A stretch of DNA of 64,000 nt from Streptomyces sp. HUAS YS2 (GTDB lineage: Bacteria; Actinomycetota; Actinomycetes; Streptomycetales; Streptomycetaceae): the NCBI RefSeq assembly GCF_033343995.1, contig NZ_CP137573.1, forward strand, positions 2,637,001 through 2,701,000. The letters are read 5' to 3'. The notes below the pieces were generated by a model. The model had not been told where the DNA came from and searched no databases. It worked only from the letters and a program-made list of their open reading frames with translations. The position numbers and the translations under genes were made by a program. Shown here one piece after another: positions 18,915 to 25,956 of this stretch; position 1 is the stretch's first letter, and each line of letters starts with the position of its first letter.

Positions 18915-20186
18915 CTACCGGCCATACGGGGGAAATCGACCGGCCAGATCGCGTACTTCCGCACGTACCCGAGCCGTACGTTCCGGATCTTCGTCGAGGG
19001 CGAGCGTGAACAACATCGCGATCCGCGCCATCTCGGCCGGGCCCATGCCCTGGGTGGTGACGGCGGCGGTGCCGAGCCGGATGCCGCGGCCGTCGCCGTA
19101 CGGCAGGGCGCAGGTGTCCAGGACCAGACCGGCGGCGGCGAGACGGGCCCGCGCGGTGGGGCCGTCGACGCCCAGCGGCGCCGGGTCGGCGGTGATGAGG
19201 TGGGTGTCGGTGCCGCCCGTGGTGACCGCGAAGCCCTCCGCGGCGAGCGCGGCGGCGAGCACCTGGGCGTGTTCCACCACCTGATGGGCGTACGCGGTGA
19301 ACGCCGGCGTTGCCGCCTCCCCGAAGGCGACGGCCTTGGCCGCGATCGTGTGCATCTGCGCGCCGCCCTGGGTGAACGGGAAGACGGCCCGGTCGATCCG
19401 CTCGGCGAGCTCGGAGCCGCACAGGATCATCCCGCCGCGCGGTCCGCGCAGCACCTTGTGCGTGGTGGCGCAGACCACGTCGGCGTACGGCACGGGGCTC
19501 GGCGCCGCGCCCCCGGCGACCAGGCCCATGGGGTGGGCCGCGTCGGCGATGAGGTACGCCCCGACCTCGTCGGCGATCTCCCGGAACAGCGCGTAGTCGA
19601 CGTGCCGGGGGTAGGAGATCGAGCCGCAGACGATCGCCTTCGGGCGGCGGCCGCGGGCGAGCTCGCGGACCTGCTCGTAGTCGATGAGCCCGCTGTCGGG
19701 TTCGACGCCGTACGGCACGAAGTCGAACCAGCGGCCGGAGAAGTTCGCCGGTGAGCCGTGGGTGAGGTGGCCGCCGTACGGCAGCCCCATGGCGAGCACG
19801 GTGTCGCCGGGGCGCAGCAGGGCAGCGTACGCGGCGAGCACGGCGGAGGAGCCGGAGTGCGGCTGCACGTTGGCGTGCTCGGCGCCGAAGAGCGCGGTGG
19901 CGCGGTCCACGGCGATCCGCTCGGCGGCGTCGACGTACTCGCAGCCGCCGTGGTGGCGGGCGCCGGGGTAGCCCTCGGCGTACTTGTTGGCCAGCGGGGA
20001 GCCGAGCGCGGCGAGGACGGCGGGCGAGGTGAAGTTCTCGGCGGCGATCAGCTGCAGCGAGTCCTGCTGCCGGCGGACCTCCCCGAGCATCACGTCGGCG
20101 ATCTCCGGGTCCTGCCTGCGCAGGACGTCGAGATCCGGACCGTACGAGGAAACAGGCACGTCTGCGGGGAGGGCGGTGACCGGCAT
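18915..20186 (-). CDS. glyA: Serine hydroxymethyltransferase paralogue (PLP-dependent)
   Basis: The 423-residue fold-type I PLP enzyme starts at the ATG at 20186. Conserved SHMT features are LQLIAAENFTSPAVL, NKYAEGYPGARHHGG, THGSPANFSG and the Schiff-base Lys at about 244 in ATTHKVLRGPRGG. Several positions differ from housekeeping SHMT: the substrate loop is QPHSGSSAVLAAYAALLRPG and the PLP-ring region reads DAAHPMGLVAGG rather than the usual DMAHxAGLVA. It probably interconverts serine and glycine with tetrahydrofolate, but these changes leave room for a specialised aldolase-type activity. A second, canonical copy would be expected elsewhere in the genome. Confidence 0.85.
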   Translation of the reverse strand: MPVTALPADVPVSSYGPDLDVLRRQDPEIADVMLGEVRRQQDSLQLIAAENFTSPAVLAALGSPLANKYAEGYPGARHHGGCEYVDAAERIAVDRATALFGAEHANVQPHSGSSAVLAAYAALLRPGDTVLAMGLPYGGHLTHGSPANFSGRWFDFVPYGVEPDSGLIDYEQVRELARGRRPKAIVCGSISYPRHVDYALFREIADEVGAYLIADAAHPMGLVAGGAAPSPVPYADVVCATTHKVLRGPRGGMILCGSELAERIDRAVFPFTQGGAQMHTIAAKAVAFGEAATPAFTAYAHQVVEHAQVLAAALAAEGFAVTTGGTDTHLITADPAPLGVDGPTARARLAAAGLVLDTCALPYGDGRGIRLGTAAVTTQGMGPAEMARIAMLFTLALDEDPERTARVRAEVRDLAGRFPPYGR

Positions 20187-20310
20187 CTGTGGCTCCAGGC
20201 GTGGGCTGGGCTTCAGATCCAATGTAGGCACGTACGGACGTGTTTGCCCGATGTTCCCCCCGATTTCTCCGCCGTCCGTGGCCCACCCTGACCCACACGG
20301 GCCACCCGGC

Positions 20311-20952
20311 TCACCGCTTGGCGGACACCCCGGTCAGCGCCGTCACCACCGGGTCCCGATCCCCGACGCGCCCCTCGCACCGCTCGGCCCCGAGGGGCCT
20401 CCCAGGCTTCGAGCCGCTGCGCCGGCCTCCGGCCGCCGAGCCGGGCTCAGCGCTTCGCCGCAACGCCCGTCAGCGCCGTCACGACCGGGTCCAAGGCGTC
20501 ATTGATCTCCTCGCCCACCGAGCGGAAGAACGTGATCGGGGCCCCGTACGGGTCCCGATCCCCGACGCGCCCCTCGCACCGCTCGGCCCCGAGGGGCCTC
20601 CCAGGCTTCGAGCCGCTGCGCCGGCCTCCGGCCGCCGAGCCGGGCTCAGCGCTTCGCCGCAACGCCCGTCAGCGCCGTCACGACCGGGTCCAAAGCGTCA
20701 TTGATCTCCTCGCCCACCGAGCGGAAGAACGTGATCGGGGCCCCGTACGGGTCCCGATCCCCGACGCGCCCCTCGCACCGCTCGGCCCCGAGGGGCCTCC
20801 CAGGCTTCGAGCCGCTGCGCCGGCCTCCGGCCGCCGAGTCGGGCTCAGCGCTTCGCCGCAACGCCCGTCAGCGCCGTCACGACCGGGTCCAAAGCGTCAT
20901 TGATCTCCTCACCCACCGAGCGGAAGAACGTGATCGGGGCCCCGTACGGGTC
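20311..20952. repeat. Tandem array of the phosphatase gene 3' end (199-bp period, four copies)
   Basis: Two complete 199-bp units (20447-20645 and 20646-20844) are nearly identical to each other and to the 3' end of the phosphatase gene (20845-20952). A fourth, outer copy (20311-20446) lacks 63 bp between two GGGTCC hexamers and has diverged in its last codons. Each unit carries the final codons (ending GVAAKR or GVSAKR), the TGA stop and a GC-rich palindrome (CGGCCtccGGCCG). The array fills most of the gap between the SHMT and phosphatase genes. Confidence 0.95.
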
Positions 20953-21489
20953 GTTGACCTCGTCGGCCTCGGGGTTGGGGGCCAGGAGCCACCCGCGTAG
21001 AGCGGCGGCGGCGCGGACCAGGGCGCGTGCGCGTTCGACCATGCCGTCGCCCAGCGGGTCCGGCAGCGTTGCCGGGTCTATGGCGCGGACGAGGCGGGTG
21101 AACTCCTTCAGGGTGAAGGTGCGCAGGCCCGCCGAGTGGCCCATGGAGATGACCTGGGCGCGGTGGTCGCGGGTGGCCGTGAGGACCAGGTCCGCGCGGA
21201 TGACGTGCTCGTCGAGGAGCTCGCGGCCCACGAAGCCCGTCGCGTCCGCGCCGAAGTCGGCGAGGACCAGCTCCGCGTTGGCCTCCATCGGGGCGCCCTC
21301 GTGGCCCCAGGTACCCGCGCTCTCCACGATCAGGCCGCCGCCCCGCGGGTCGCCGAGCCGGTCGCACAGGGCATGCCGGGTCAGCCGCTCGGTGATCGGC
21401 GAGCGGCAGACGTTGCCGGTGCTGACGTGGAGGATGCGGAAGGAACTGCTCTCGGGTCCCGCTATGCCACGCCCCTCAGGGGCGGTCAA
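20845..21489 (-). CDS. Low-molecular-weight protein-tyrosine-phosphatase-like protein
   Basis: This is a 214-residue protein of the LMW-PTP/arsenate reductase fold. The P-loop is VSTGNVCRSPITERL near the N-terminus (Cys followed by Arg). The aspartate-containing loop near the end is LPDPLGDG. The TTG at 21489 is the best start because it overlaps the stop of the upstream tsaC-like gene (TTGA). It contains no further Cys pair typical of arsenate reductase, so phosphatase activity is favoured. The last codons and downstream region have been tandemly amplified (20311-20952). Actinobacterial homologues sit in the same tsaC-prmC neighbourhood. Confidence 0.88.
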   Translation of the reverse strand: MTAPEGRGIAGPESSSFRILHVSTGNVCRSPITERLTRHALCDRLGDPRGGGLIVESAGTWGHEGAPMEANAELVLADFGADATGFVGRELLDEHVIRADLVLTATRDHRAQVISMGHSAGLRTFTLKEFTRLVRAIDPATLPDPLGDGMVERARALVRAAAALRGWLLAPNPEADEVNDPYGAPITFFRSVGEEINDALDPVVTALTGVAAKR

Positions 21490-22133
21490 CTGGCCACCTC
21501 GAGGTCGGGTACGACCTTGCGCAGCTCGTCCGCGTCGAGCGCGCCGGCCCGCAGCAGCACCGGGACGTTGCCGGTGACGTCGACGATCGACGACGGCACG
21601 ATGCCGGGCGTCGGACCGCCGTCCAGGTACACGGAGACGGAGTCGCCGAGCATCTCCTGGGCCGCGTCGCAGTCCTCGGGCGACGGGTGCCCCGTCAGGT
21701 TCGCGGAGGAGACCGCCATCGGGCCGACCTCGGTGAGCAGCTCGATCGCGACCGGGTGCAGCGGCATCCGGATCGCGACGGTGCCGCGGGTGTCGCCGAG
21801 GTCCCACTGGAGCGACGGCTGGTGCCGCGCGACGAGCGTCAGCGCACCCGGCCAGAACGCGTCGACGAGCTCCCAGGCCTGCTCGGAGAAGTCCGTGACG
21901 AGGCCGTGGAGCGTGTTCGGGGAGCCGATGAGCACGGGCGTGGGCATGTTGCGGCCGCGCCCCTTCGCCGCGAGCAGGTCGGCGACCGCCTCCGAGCTGA
22001 AGGCGTCCGCGCCGATGCCGTACACGGTGTCGGTAGGCAGCACGACCAGCTCGCCCCGGCGGACGGCGGACGCGGCCTCGCGCAGCCCGGTCGCACGGTC
22101 GGTCGCCTCGTTGCAGTCGTATCGCCGTGCCAT
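21486..22133 (-). CDS. tsaC: L-threonylcarbamoyladenylate synthase (Sua5/YciO/YrdC family)
   Basis: The 215-residue protein condenses threonine, bicarbonate and ATP to threonylcarbamoyl-AMP for the t6A37 modification of ANN-decoding tRNAs. Visible features are GELVVLPTDTVYGIGADAFS, the Lys/Arg-rich AAKGRGRNMPTPVLIG, ALTLVARHQPSLQWDLGDTRGTVAIRMP-type sequence and SSANLTGHPSPEDC. It has the short single-domain form without the Sua5 C-terminal domain. It is coupled to the phosphatase gene by a four-base overlap and lies 31 bp downstream of prmC. Confidence 0.94.
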   Translation of the reverse strand: MARRYDCNEATDRATGLREAASAVRRGELVVLPTDTVYGIGADAFSSEAVADLLAAKGRGRNMPTPVLIGSPNTLHGLVTDFSEQAWELVDAFWPGALTLVARHQPSLQWDLGDTRGTVAIRMPLHPVAIELLTEVGPMAVSSANLTGHPSPEDCDAAQEMLGDSVSVYLDGGPTPGIVPSSIVDVTGNVPVLLRAGALDADELRKVVPDLEVAS

Positions 22134-22164
22134 CAGTCGTGGGCCCCTTCGTACACGTGCTTGG

Positions 22165-23046
22165 TCATGGCATTGCCTTGCGTGCGGTCGCGAAGCGCGG
22201 CCGGTTGTTCAGGTCGGGGTGGTCGGCGGCGTCGACCCAGCCGGCCTCCTCGTTGAAGATCCACGGCACCTGGCCGCCCTGGGTGTCGGCGTGCTCGACG
22301 ACGACCAGTCCCCCGGGCCGCAGCAGCCGGTGCGCGGTGCGCTCCAGGCCGCGGATGAAGTCGAGGCCGTCCTCGCCGGAGAAGAGCGCCATCTCCGGGT
22401 CGTGGTCGCGGGCCTCGGGCGCGACGTACTCCCACTCGGTGAGCGGGATGTACGGCGGGTTGGAGACGACCAGGTCGACCTGGCCGTCGAGCTCCGGAAG
22501 CGCGGCCAGGGCGTCGCCCTCGTGCAGCTCGACGCGGGAGCCCTCGACGTTCTTCCTGGTCCACGCCAGCGCGTCCTCGGACAGCTCCACGGCGTGCACG
22601 CGCGAGCGCGGCACCTCCTGCGCAAGCGCGAGCGCGATCGCGCCGGAACCGGTGCACAGGTCGACGATCAGCGGTTCGACGACGTCCATGGCGCGTACGG
22701 CGTCTATGGCCCAGCCGACGACCGACTCGGTCTCGGGACGGGGCACGAAGACGCCGGGCCCGACCTGGAGCTCCAGGTACCGGAAGAAGGCCCGCCCGGT
22801 GATGTGCTGGAGGGGTTCGCGCGCCTCGCGGCGGGCGATCGCCTCCCAGTACCGGGCGTCGAAGTCGGCGTCCTTGACCGTGTGCAGCTCCCCCCGCTTG
22901 ACGCCGTGCACGAACGCGGCGAGTTCCTCCGCGTCGAAACGCGGCGAGGGGACGCCGGCGTCGGCCAGCCGCTGGGTGGCCTGGGCCACTTCGGCAAGCA
23001 GCAGACTGCGGGGGCCTGGGGGTCGCCCCCCAGAAGGTGACTGCAC
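22165..23046 (-). CDS. prmC: Peptide chain release factor N5-glutamine methyltransferase
   Basis: The 293-residue protein methylates the Gln of the GGQ motif in release factors using S-adenosylmethionine. It has an N-terminal helical domain, FVPRPETESVVGWA, the SAM loop VDLCTGSGAIALALA and the catalytic VVSNPPYIP. The GTG start at 23046 has an ideal GGAGGAC Shine-Dalgarno sequence. The first codons cover the palindrome at 23016-23033, giving a low-complexity N-terminus (SPSGGRPPGPRS). Its substrate gene prfA lies directly upstream in the same operon, 35 bp away. Confidence 0.95.
   Translation of the reverse strand: MQSPSGGRPPGPRSLLLAEVAQATQRLADAGVPSPRFDAEELAAFVHGVKRGELHTVKDADFDARYWEAIARREAREPLQHITGRAFFRYLELQVGPGVFVPRPETESVVGWAIDAVRAMDVVEPLIVDLCTGSGAIALALAQEVPRSRVHAVELSEDALAWTRKNVEGSRVELHEGDALAALPELDGQVDLVVSNPPYIPLTEWEYVAPEARDHDPEMALFSGEDGLDFIRGLERTAHRLLRPGGLVVVEHADTQGGQVPWIFNEEAGWVDAADHPDLNNRPRFATARKAMP
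23016..23033. repeat. Short palindrome inside the 5' end of prmC (shared with 13899-13916)
   Basis: CTGGGGG, TCGC, CCCCCAG: the same 18-bp palindrome found upstream of atpA, differing only in the loop. It is translated here as part of codons 5-11 of prmC. Confidence 0.65.
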
Positions 23047-23081
23047 GCTGGTCCTCCGGGCTGGGTGGTACGAAGCGGGGC

Positions 23082-24158
23082 TCAGGCCGCGGCCAGCTTG
23101 GCCGCCGAGTCGGCGTCGACGCAGGCCTGGATGACGGCGTCCAGCTCTCCGTCGAGCACCTGGTCCAAGTTGTACGCCTTGAAGCCGACGCGGTGGTCCG
23201 AGATGCGGTTCTCCGGGAAGTTGTACGTCCGGATCTTCTCGGAGCGGTCGACGGTGCGCACCTGGCTGCGGCGCGCGTCCGCGGCCTCGGCCTCGGCCTT
23301 CTCCTGCGCCGCGGCGAGCAGCCGGGAGCGGAGGATGCGCATGGCCTGCTCCTTGTTCTGGAGCTGGCTCTTCTCGTTCTGGCAGGAGGCGACGATGCCG
23401 GTCGGCAGGTGCGTGATGCGGACCGCGGAGTCGGTGGTGTTGACGGACTGGCCGCCGGGACCGGACGAGCGGTACACGTCGATGCGCAGGTCGTTGGCGT
23501 GGATCTCGACGTCGATCTCCTCGGCCTCCGGGGTCACGAGGACACCGGCGGCGGAGGTGTGGATGCGGCCCTGCGACTCGGTGGCCGGCACGCGCTGCAC
23601 GCGGTGCACGCCGCCCTCGTACTTCAGCCGGGCCCAGACGCCCTGGCCGGGCTCGGTCGCGCCGTTGCCGCCCTTGGTCTTGACGGCGACCTGGACGTCC
23701 TTGTAGCCGCCGAGCTCGGACTCCGTGGAGTCGATGATCTCGGTCTTCCAGCCGATCCGCTCGGCGTAGCGCAGGTACATCCGCAGCAGGTCGCCGGCGA
23801 ACAGAGCGGACTCGTCGCCGCCCGCGCCCGCCTTGATCTCCAGGATGACGTCCTTGTCGTCGCTGGGGTCGCGCGGGACCAGGAGCAGCCGCAGCTTGTC
23901 GGTCAGCTCCTCGCGCTGCTTCTCCAGCTCCTTCACCTCGGCGGCGAAGTCGGGGTCGTCGTGCGCCAGCTCGCGGGCGGTCTCGATGTCGTCACCGGTC
24001 TGCTTCCAGGAGCGGTAGGTGCCGACGATCGGGGTCAGCTCGGCGTAGCGCTTGTTCAGCTTGCGCGCGTTGGCCTGATCTGCGTGGACCGAAGGGTCGG
24101 CGAGCTTCTTCTCGAGGTCGGCGTGCTCGCCGACCAGTTCCTCGACCGCCTCGAACAT
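23082..24158 (-). CDS. prfA: Peptide chain release factor 1
   Basis: The 358-residue factor terminates translation at UAA and UAG. The GGQ motif is in [19 protein letters not shown], the site methylated by PrmC. The anticodon-like recognition loop contains the PxT-type triplet region before it. The N-terminal coiled domain is present and the C-terminal [16 protein letters not shown] is typical. It is followed on the same strand by prmC, tsaC and the phosphatase, and preceded by rpmE, forming a translation-related cluster. Confidence 0.98.
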   Translation of the reverse strand: MFEAVEELVGEHADLEKKLADPSVHADQANARKLNKRYAELTPIVGTYRSWKQTGDDIETARELAHDDPDFAAEVKELEKQREELTDKLRLLLVPRDPSDDKDVILEIKAGAGGDESALFAGDLLRMYLRYAERIGWKTEIIDSTESELGGYKDVQVAVKTKGGNGATEPGQGVWARLKYEGGVHRVQRVPATESQGRIHTSAAGVLVTPEAEEIDVEIHANDLRIDVYRSSGPGGQSVNTTDSAVRITHLPTGIVASCQNEKSQLQNKEQAMRILRSRLLAAAQEKAEAEAADARRSQVRTVDRSEKIRTYNFPENRISDHRVGFKAYNLDQVLDGELDAVIQACVDADSAAKLAAA

Positions 24159-24256
24159 CGGGGGCTCCTGGGTTTTCGTAAGTTGCTACGGGGACGGCAA
24201 AGCGCCGGTCCCGGCCGCCCCACGCCGGGGCAGCCGAGGACCGGCGCAGTGGCTCG

Positions 24257-24481
24257 CTACTTCTTGGCGGAGCCGGCAGCCTTGCCGAAGCGGGCCTCGA
24301 AGCGGGCCACACGGCCGCCGGTGTCGAGGATCTTCTGCTTGCCCGTGTAGAACGGGTGGCACTCGGAGCAGACCTCGGCACGGATGGTGCCCTCGGTGAG
24401 GGTGCTACGGGTGGTGAACGACGCGCCGCAGGTGCAGCTGACCTGGGTCTCGACGTACTCGGGGTGGATGTCGCGCTTCAA
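24257..24481 (-). CDS. rpmE: 50S ribosomal protein L31, zinc-binding (C+) form
   Basis: This is a 74-residue L31 starting at a TTG (24481) behind GGAGAC. It has the four zinc ligands Cys16, Cys18, Cys38 and Cys41 (SCTCGASF and [11 protein letters not shown]). A longer open frame upstream lacks conservation and contains the promoter region. Zinc-containing L31 is replaced by a zinc-free paralogue under zinc starvation in Streptomyces. The upstream GGAAT-N18-GTT element fits control by the thiol-stress factor SigR, as established for rpmE in S. coelicolor. Confidence 0.97.
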   Translation of the reverse strand: MKRDIHPEYVETQVSCTCGASFTTRSTLTEGTIRAEVCSECHPFYTGKQKILDTGGRVARFEARFGKAAGSAKK

Positions 24482-24584
24482 GGTGTCTCCTAGTTTCGGG
24501 AGGGCTCCGGGTCGCAGGCGCGGGGTGCGCATGCGTGAACCGGGGCCGACGTACCAGTCTGCCAGGACCGGCCGCATCTCCCAA

Positions 24585-24610
24585 AACCGGGGGGTGGCCG
24601 AATCTATTCC
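24585..24610 (-). promoter_or_regulatory. SigR-type promoter of rpmE
   Basis: Read on the minus strand, GGAAT (24610-24606) is followed after exactly 18 bp by GTT (24587-24585). This matches the SigR consensus GGAAT-N18-GTT and lies about 105 bp before the rpmE start. Disulphide-stress induction of rpmE by SigR is established in S. coelicolor. Confidence 0.85.
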
Positions 24611-24622
24611 GTACCGACCCGG

Positions 24623-25714
24623 CTACCGCACCACGCCGTCGGCCTGCCCCTTCGCGGCGTCCTTCGTCGCGGAGGCGGGGATCGGAAGGTCGGCCCTGAG
24701 GGCCGTCCAGACCTGCTGTCCGGCCTGTTCCAGCGGGACGACGCGGTTCGGGTCCGTCCTGTCGTACTCGACCGGCAGCGTGATCATCTGGACGTCCTCG
24801 GCACCGAGCTTGCTCAGCCCCTTGGCGAAGCCCATGAGCTCGTCCACGGAGTCCAGCTCGGAGTCCGGCGTGATCGCCTTGGTGGCGGTGTCGGCGAGGT
24901 CGACGAGCTTCTTCGGGTTGGTGAGGACGCCGACGTCCTTGACCTGGTCGATGAAGGCCTTGATGAACGCCTGCTGGAGCTGGATCCGGCCCAGGTCGCT
25001 GCCGTCGCCGACGCTCTTGCGGGTGCGGACCAGGCCGAGCGACTGCTCGCCGTCGAGGGTGTGCGTGCCGGGCTCCAGGTCGAGGTGACTCTTGCTGTCC
25101 CTGATGGCCTTGGTGGTGGTGATCTCCACGCCGCCGAGCTCGTCGATCAGTTTCTTGAAGCCGGTGAAGTCGACCTCGATGTAGTGGTCCATGCGGATGC
25201 CGGACAGCGACTCGACGGTCTTCACCGCGCAGGCCGGGCCGCCGACCTCGTACGCGGTGTTGAACATGGCCCGGTCCTCACCGGCCACGCGCTTCCCTTT
25301 GGCGTCGGTGCAGTCGGGGCGCTCGACGAGGGTGTCGCGCGGGACGGAGACCACGGAGGCGGTCCTGTGGCCCTCGTAGACGTGGACGACCATCGCGGTG
25401 TCCGAGCGGGCGGTGCCCTCGTCGCGGCCGTAGTCGCCGTTGTCGCCGGAGCGGGAGTCCGAGCCGAGGACGAGGATGTCCATGGAGCCGTTGTCGACGT
25501 TCTCGGGGCGGTCGGTGCCGAGCTGGGCGTTGATGTCGACGCCCTGCAGGTTGCCGTTGAGCTTGAAGTAGACGTAGCCGAGTCCGGTGCCGCCGAGCGC
25601 GACGAGCGCGGCCGCGCCCCAGGCGACGGCGGTCACCGCGCGGCGGCCCTTGGTGGGCTGCCTGCGGCGGCGCCCGGAGCCGGATATTCGGCCGCTCTTG
25701 CTCTGCTCGGTCAT
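24623..25714 (-). CDS. LytR-CpsA-Psr (LCP) family cell-wall glycopolymer ligase
   Basis: This 363-residue membrane protein starts at the ATG at 25714 behind GAGGAAG. A basic cytosolic N-terminus (SGRRRRQPTKGRR) precedes one membrane helix (VTAVAWGAAALVALGGTGLGYVYF). The extracellular LCP domain contains MDILVLGSDSRSGDN, SDTAMVVHV, ASVVSVPRDTLVERP, VDFTGFKKLIDELGGVEI and LVRTRKSVGDGSDLGR. These hold the Asp and Arg residues that bind the lipid pyrophosphate. Such proteins attach teichoic-acid-like polymers to peptidoglycan. A SigE-type promoter 43 bp upstream fits cell-envelope-stress control. Confidence 0.93.
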   Translation of the reverse strand: MTEQSKSGRISGSGRRRRQPTKGRRAVTAVAWGAAALVALGGTGLGYVYFKLNGNLQGVDINAQLGTDRPENVDNGSMDILVLGSDSRSGDNGDYGRDEGTARSDTAMVVHVYEGHRTASVVSVPRDTLVERPDCTDAKGKRVAGEDRAMFNTAYEVGGPACAVKTVESLSGIRMDHYIEVDFTGFKKLIDELGGVEITTTKAIRDSKSHLDLEPGTHTLDGEQSLGLVRTRKSVGDGSDLGRIQLQQAFIKAFIDQVKDVGVLTNPKKLVDLADTATKAITPDSELDSVDELMGFAKGLSKLGAEDVQMITLPVEYDRTDPNRVVPLEQAGQQVWTALRADLPIPASATKDAAKGQADGVVR

Positions 25715-25756
25715 GGTCTTCCTCGGGACGATGGAGCCCTGCACGTCACCTTCTGT

Positions 25757-25782
25757 GACGGCAAGGCACCCAAAAGGGTTGC
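25757..25782 (-). promoter_or_regulatory. SigE-type (ECF) promoter of the LCP gene
   Basis: On the minus strand GCAACC (25782-25777), a 16-bp spacer, then CGTC (25760-25757). This is the AAC / CGTC pattern of ECF promoters read by Streptomyces SigE, the cell-envelope stress factor. The -10 lies 43 bp before the start codon at 25714. Confidence 0.75.
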
Positions 25783-25834
25783 ATGTGTCCCTGTGAGGTT
25801 TCGGTGAGCGACCGATGTGAAAGCGCCGGAGACG

Positions 25835-25871
25835 CACTGTGCCCACCGTGCGATGCACGGTGGGCACAGTG
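25835..25871 (-). terminator. Terminator of the secreted protease gene
   Basis: A perfect 17-bp inverted repeat (CACTGTGCCCACCGTGC at 25835-25851, its complement at 25855-25871) has a 3-base loop. It lies about 90 bp after the protease stop and upstream of the LCP promoter, insulating the two genes. Confidence 0.88.
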
Positions 25872-25956
25872 GTCTTTCCGCAGGTCACGGGCTGATCACG
25901 GGGATTGAAGACCGTGATCGTCCGGTTGTGACCAAGATCTCCGGAATCTGTCGGAT

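Noticed and set aside
20447-20861. Two small genes of 71 codons ending GVAAKR
   Set aside because: They are exact copies of the phosphatase 3' end with part of its downstream region, created by the 199-bp duplication; there is no independent start signal or conserved function.
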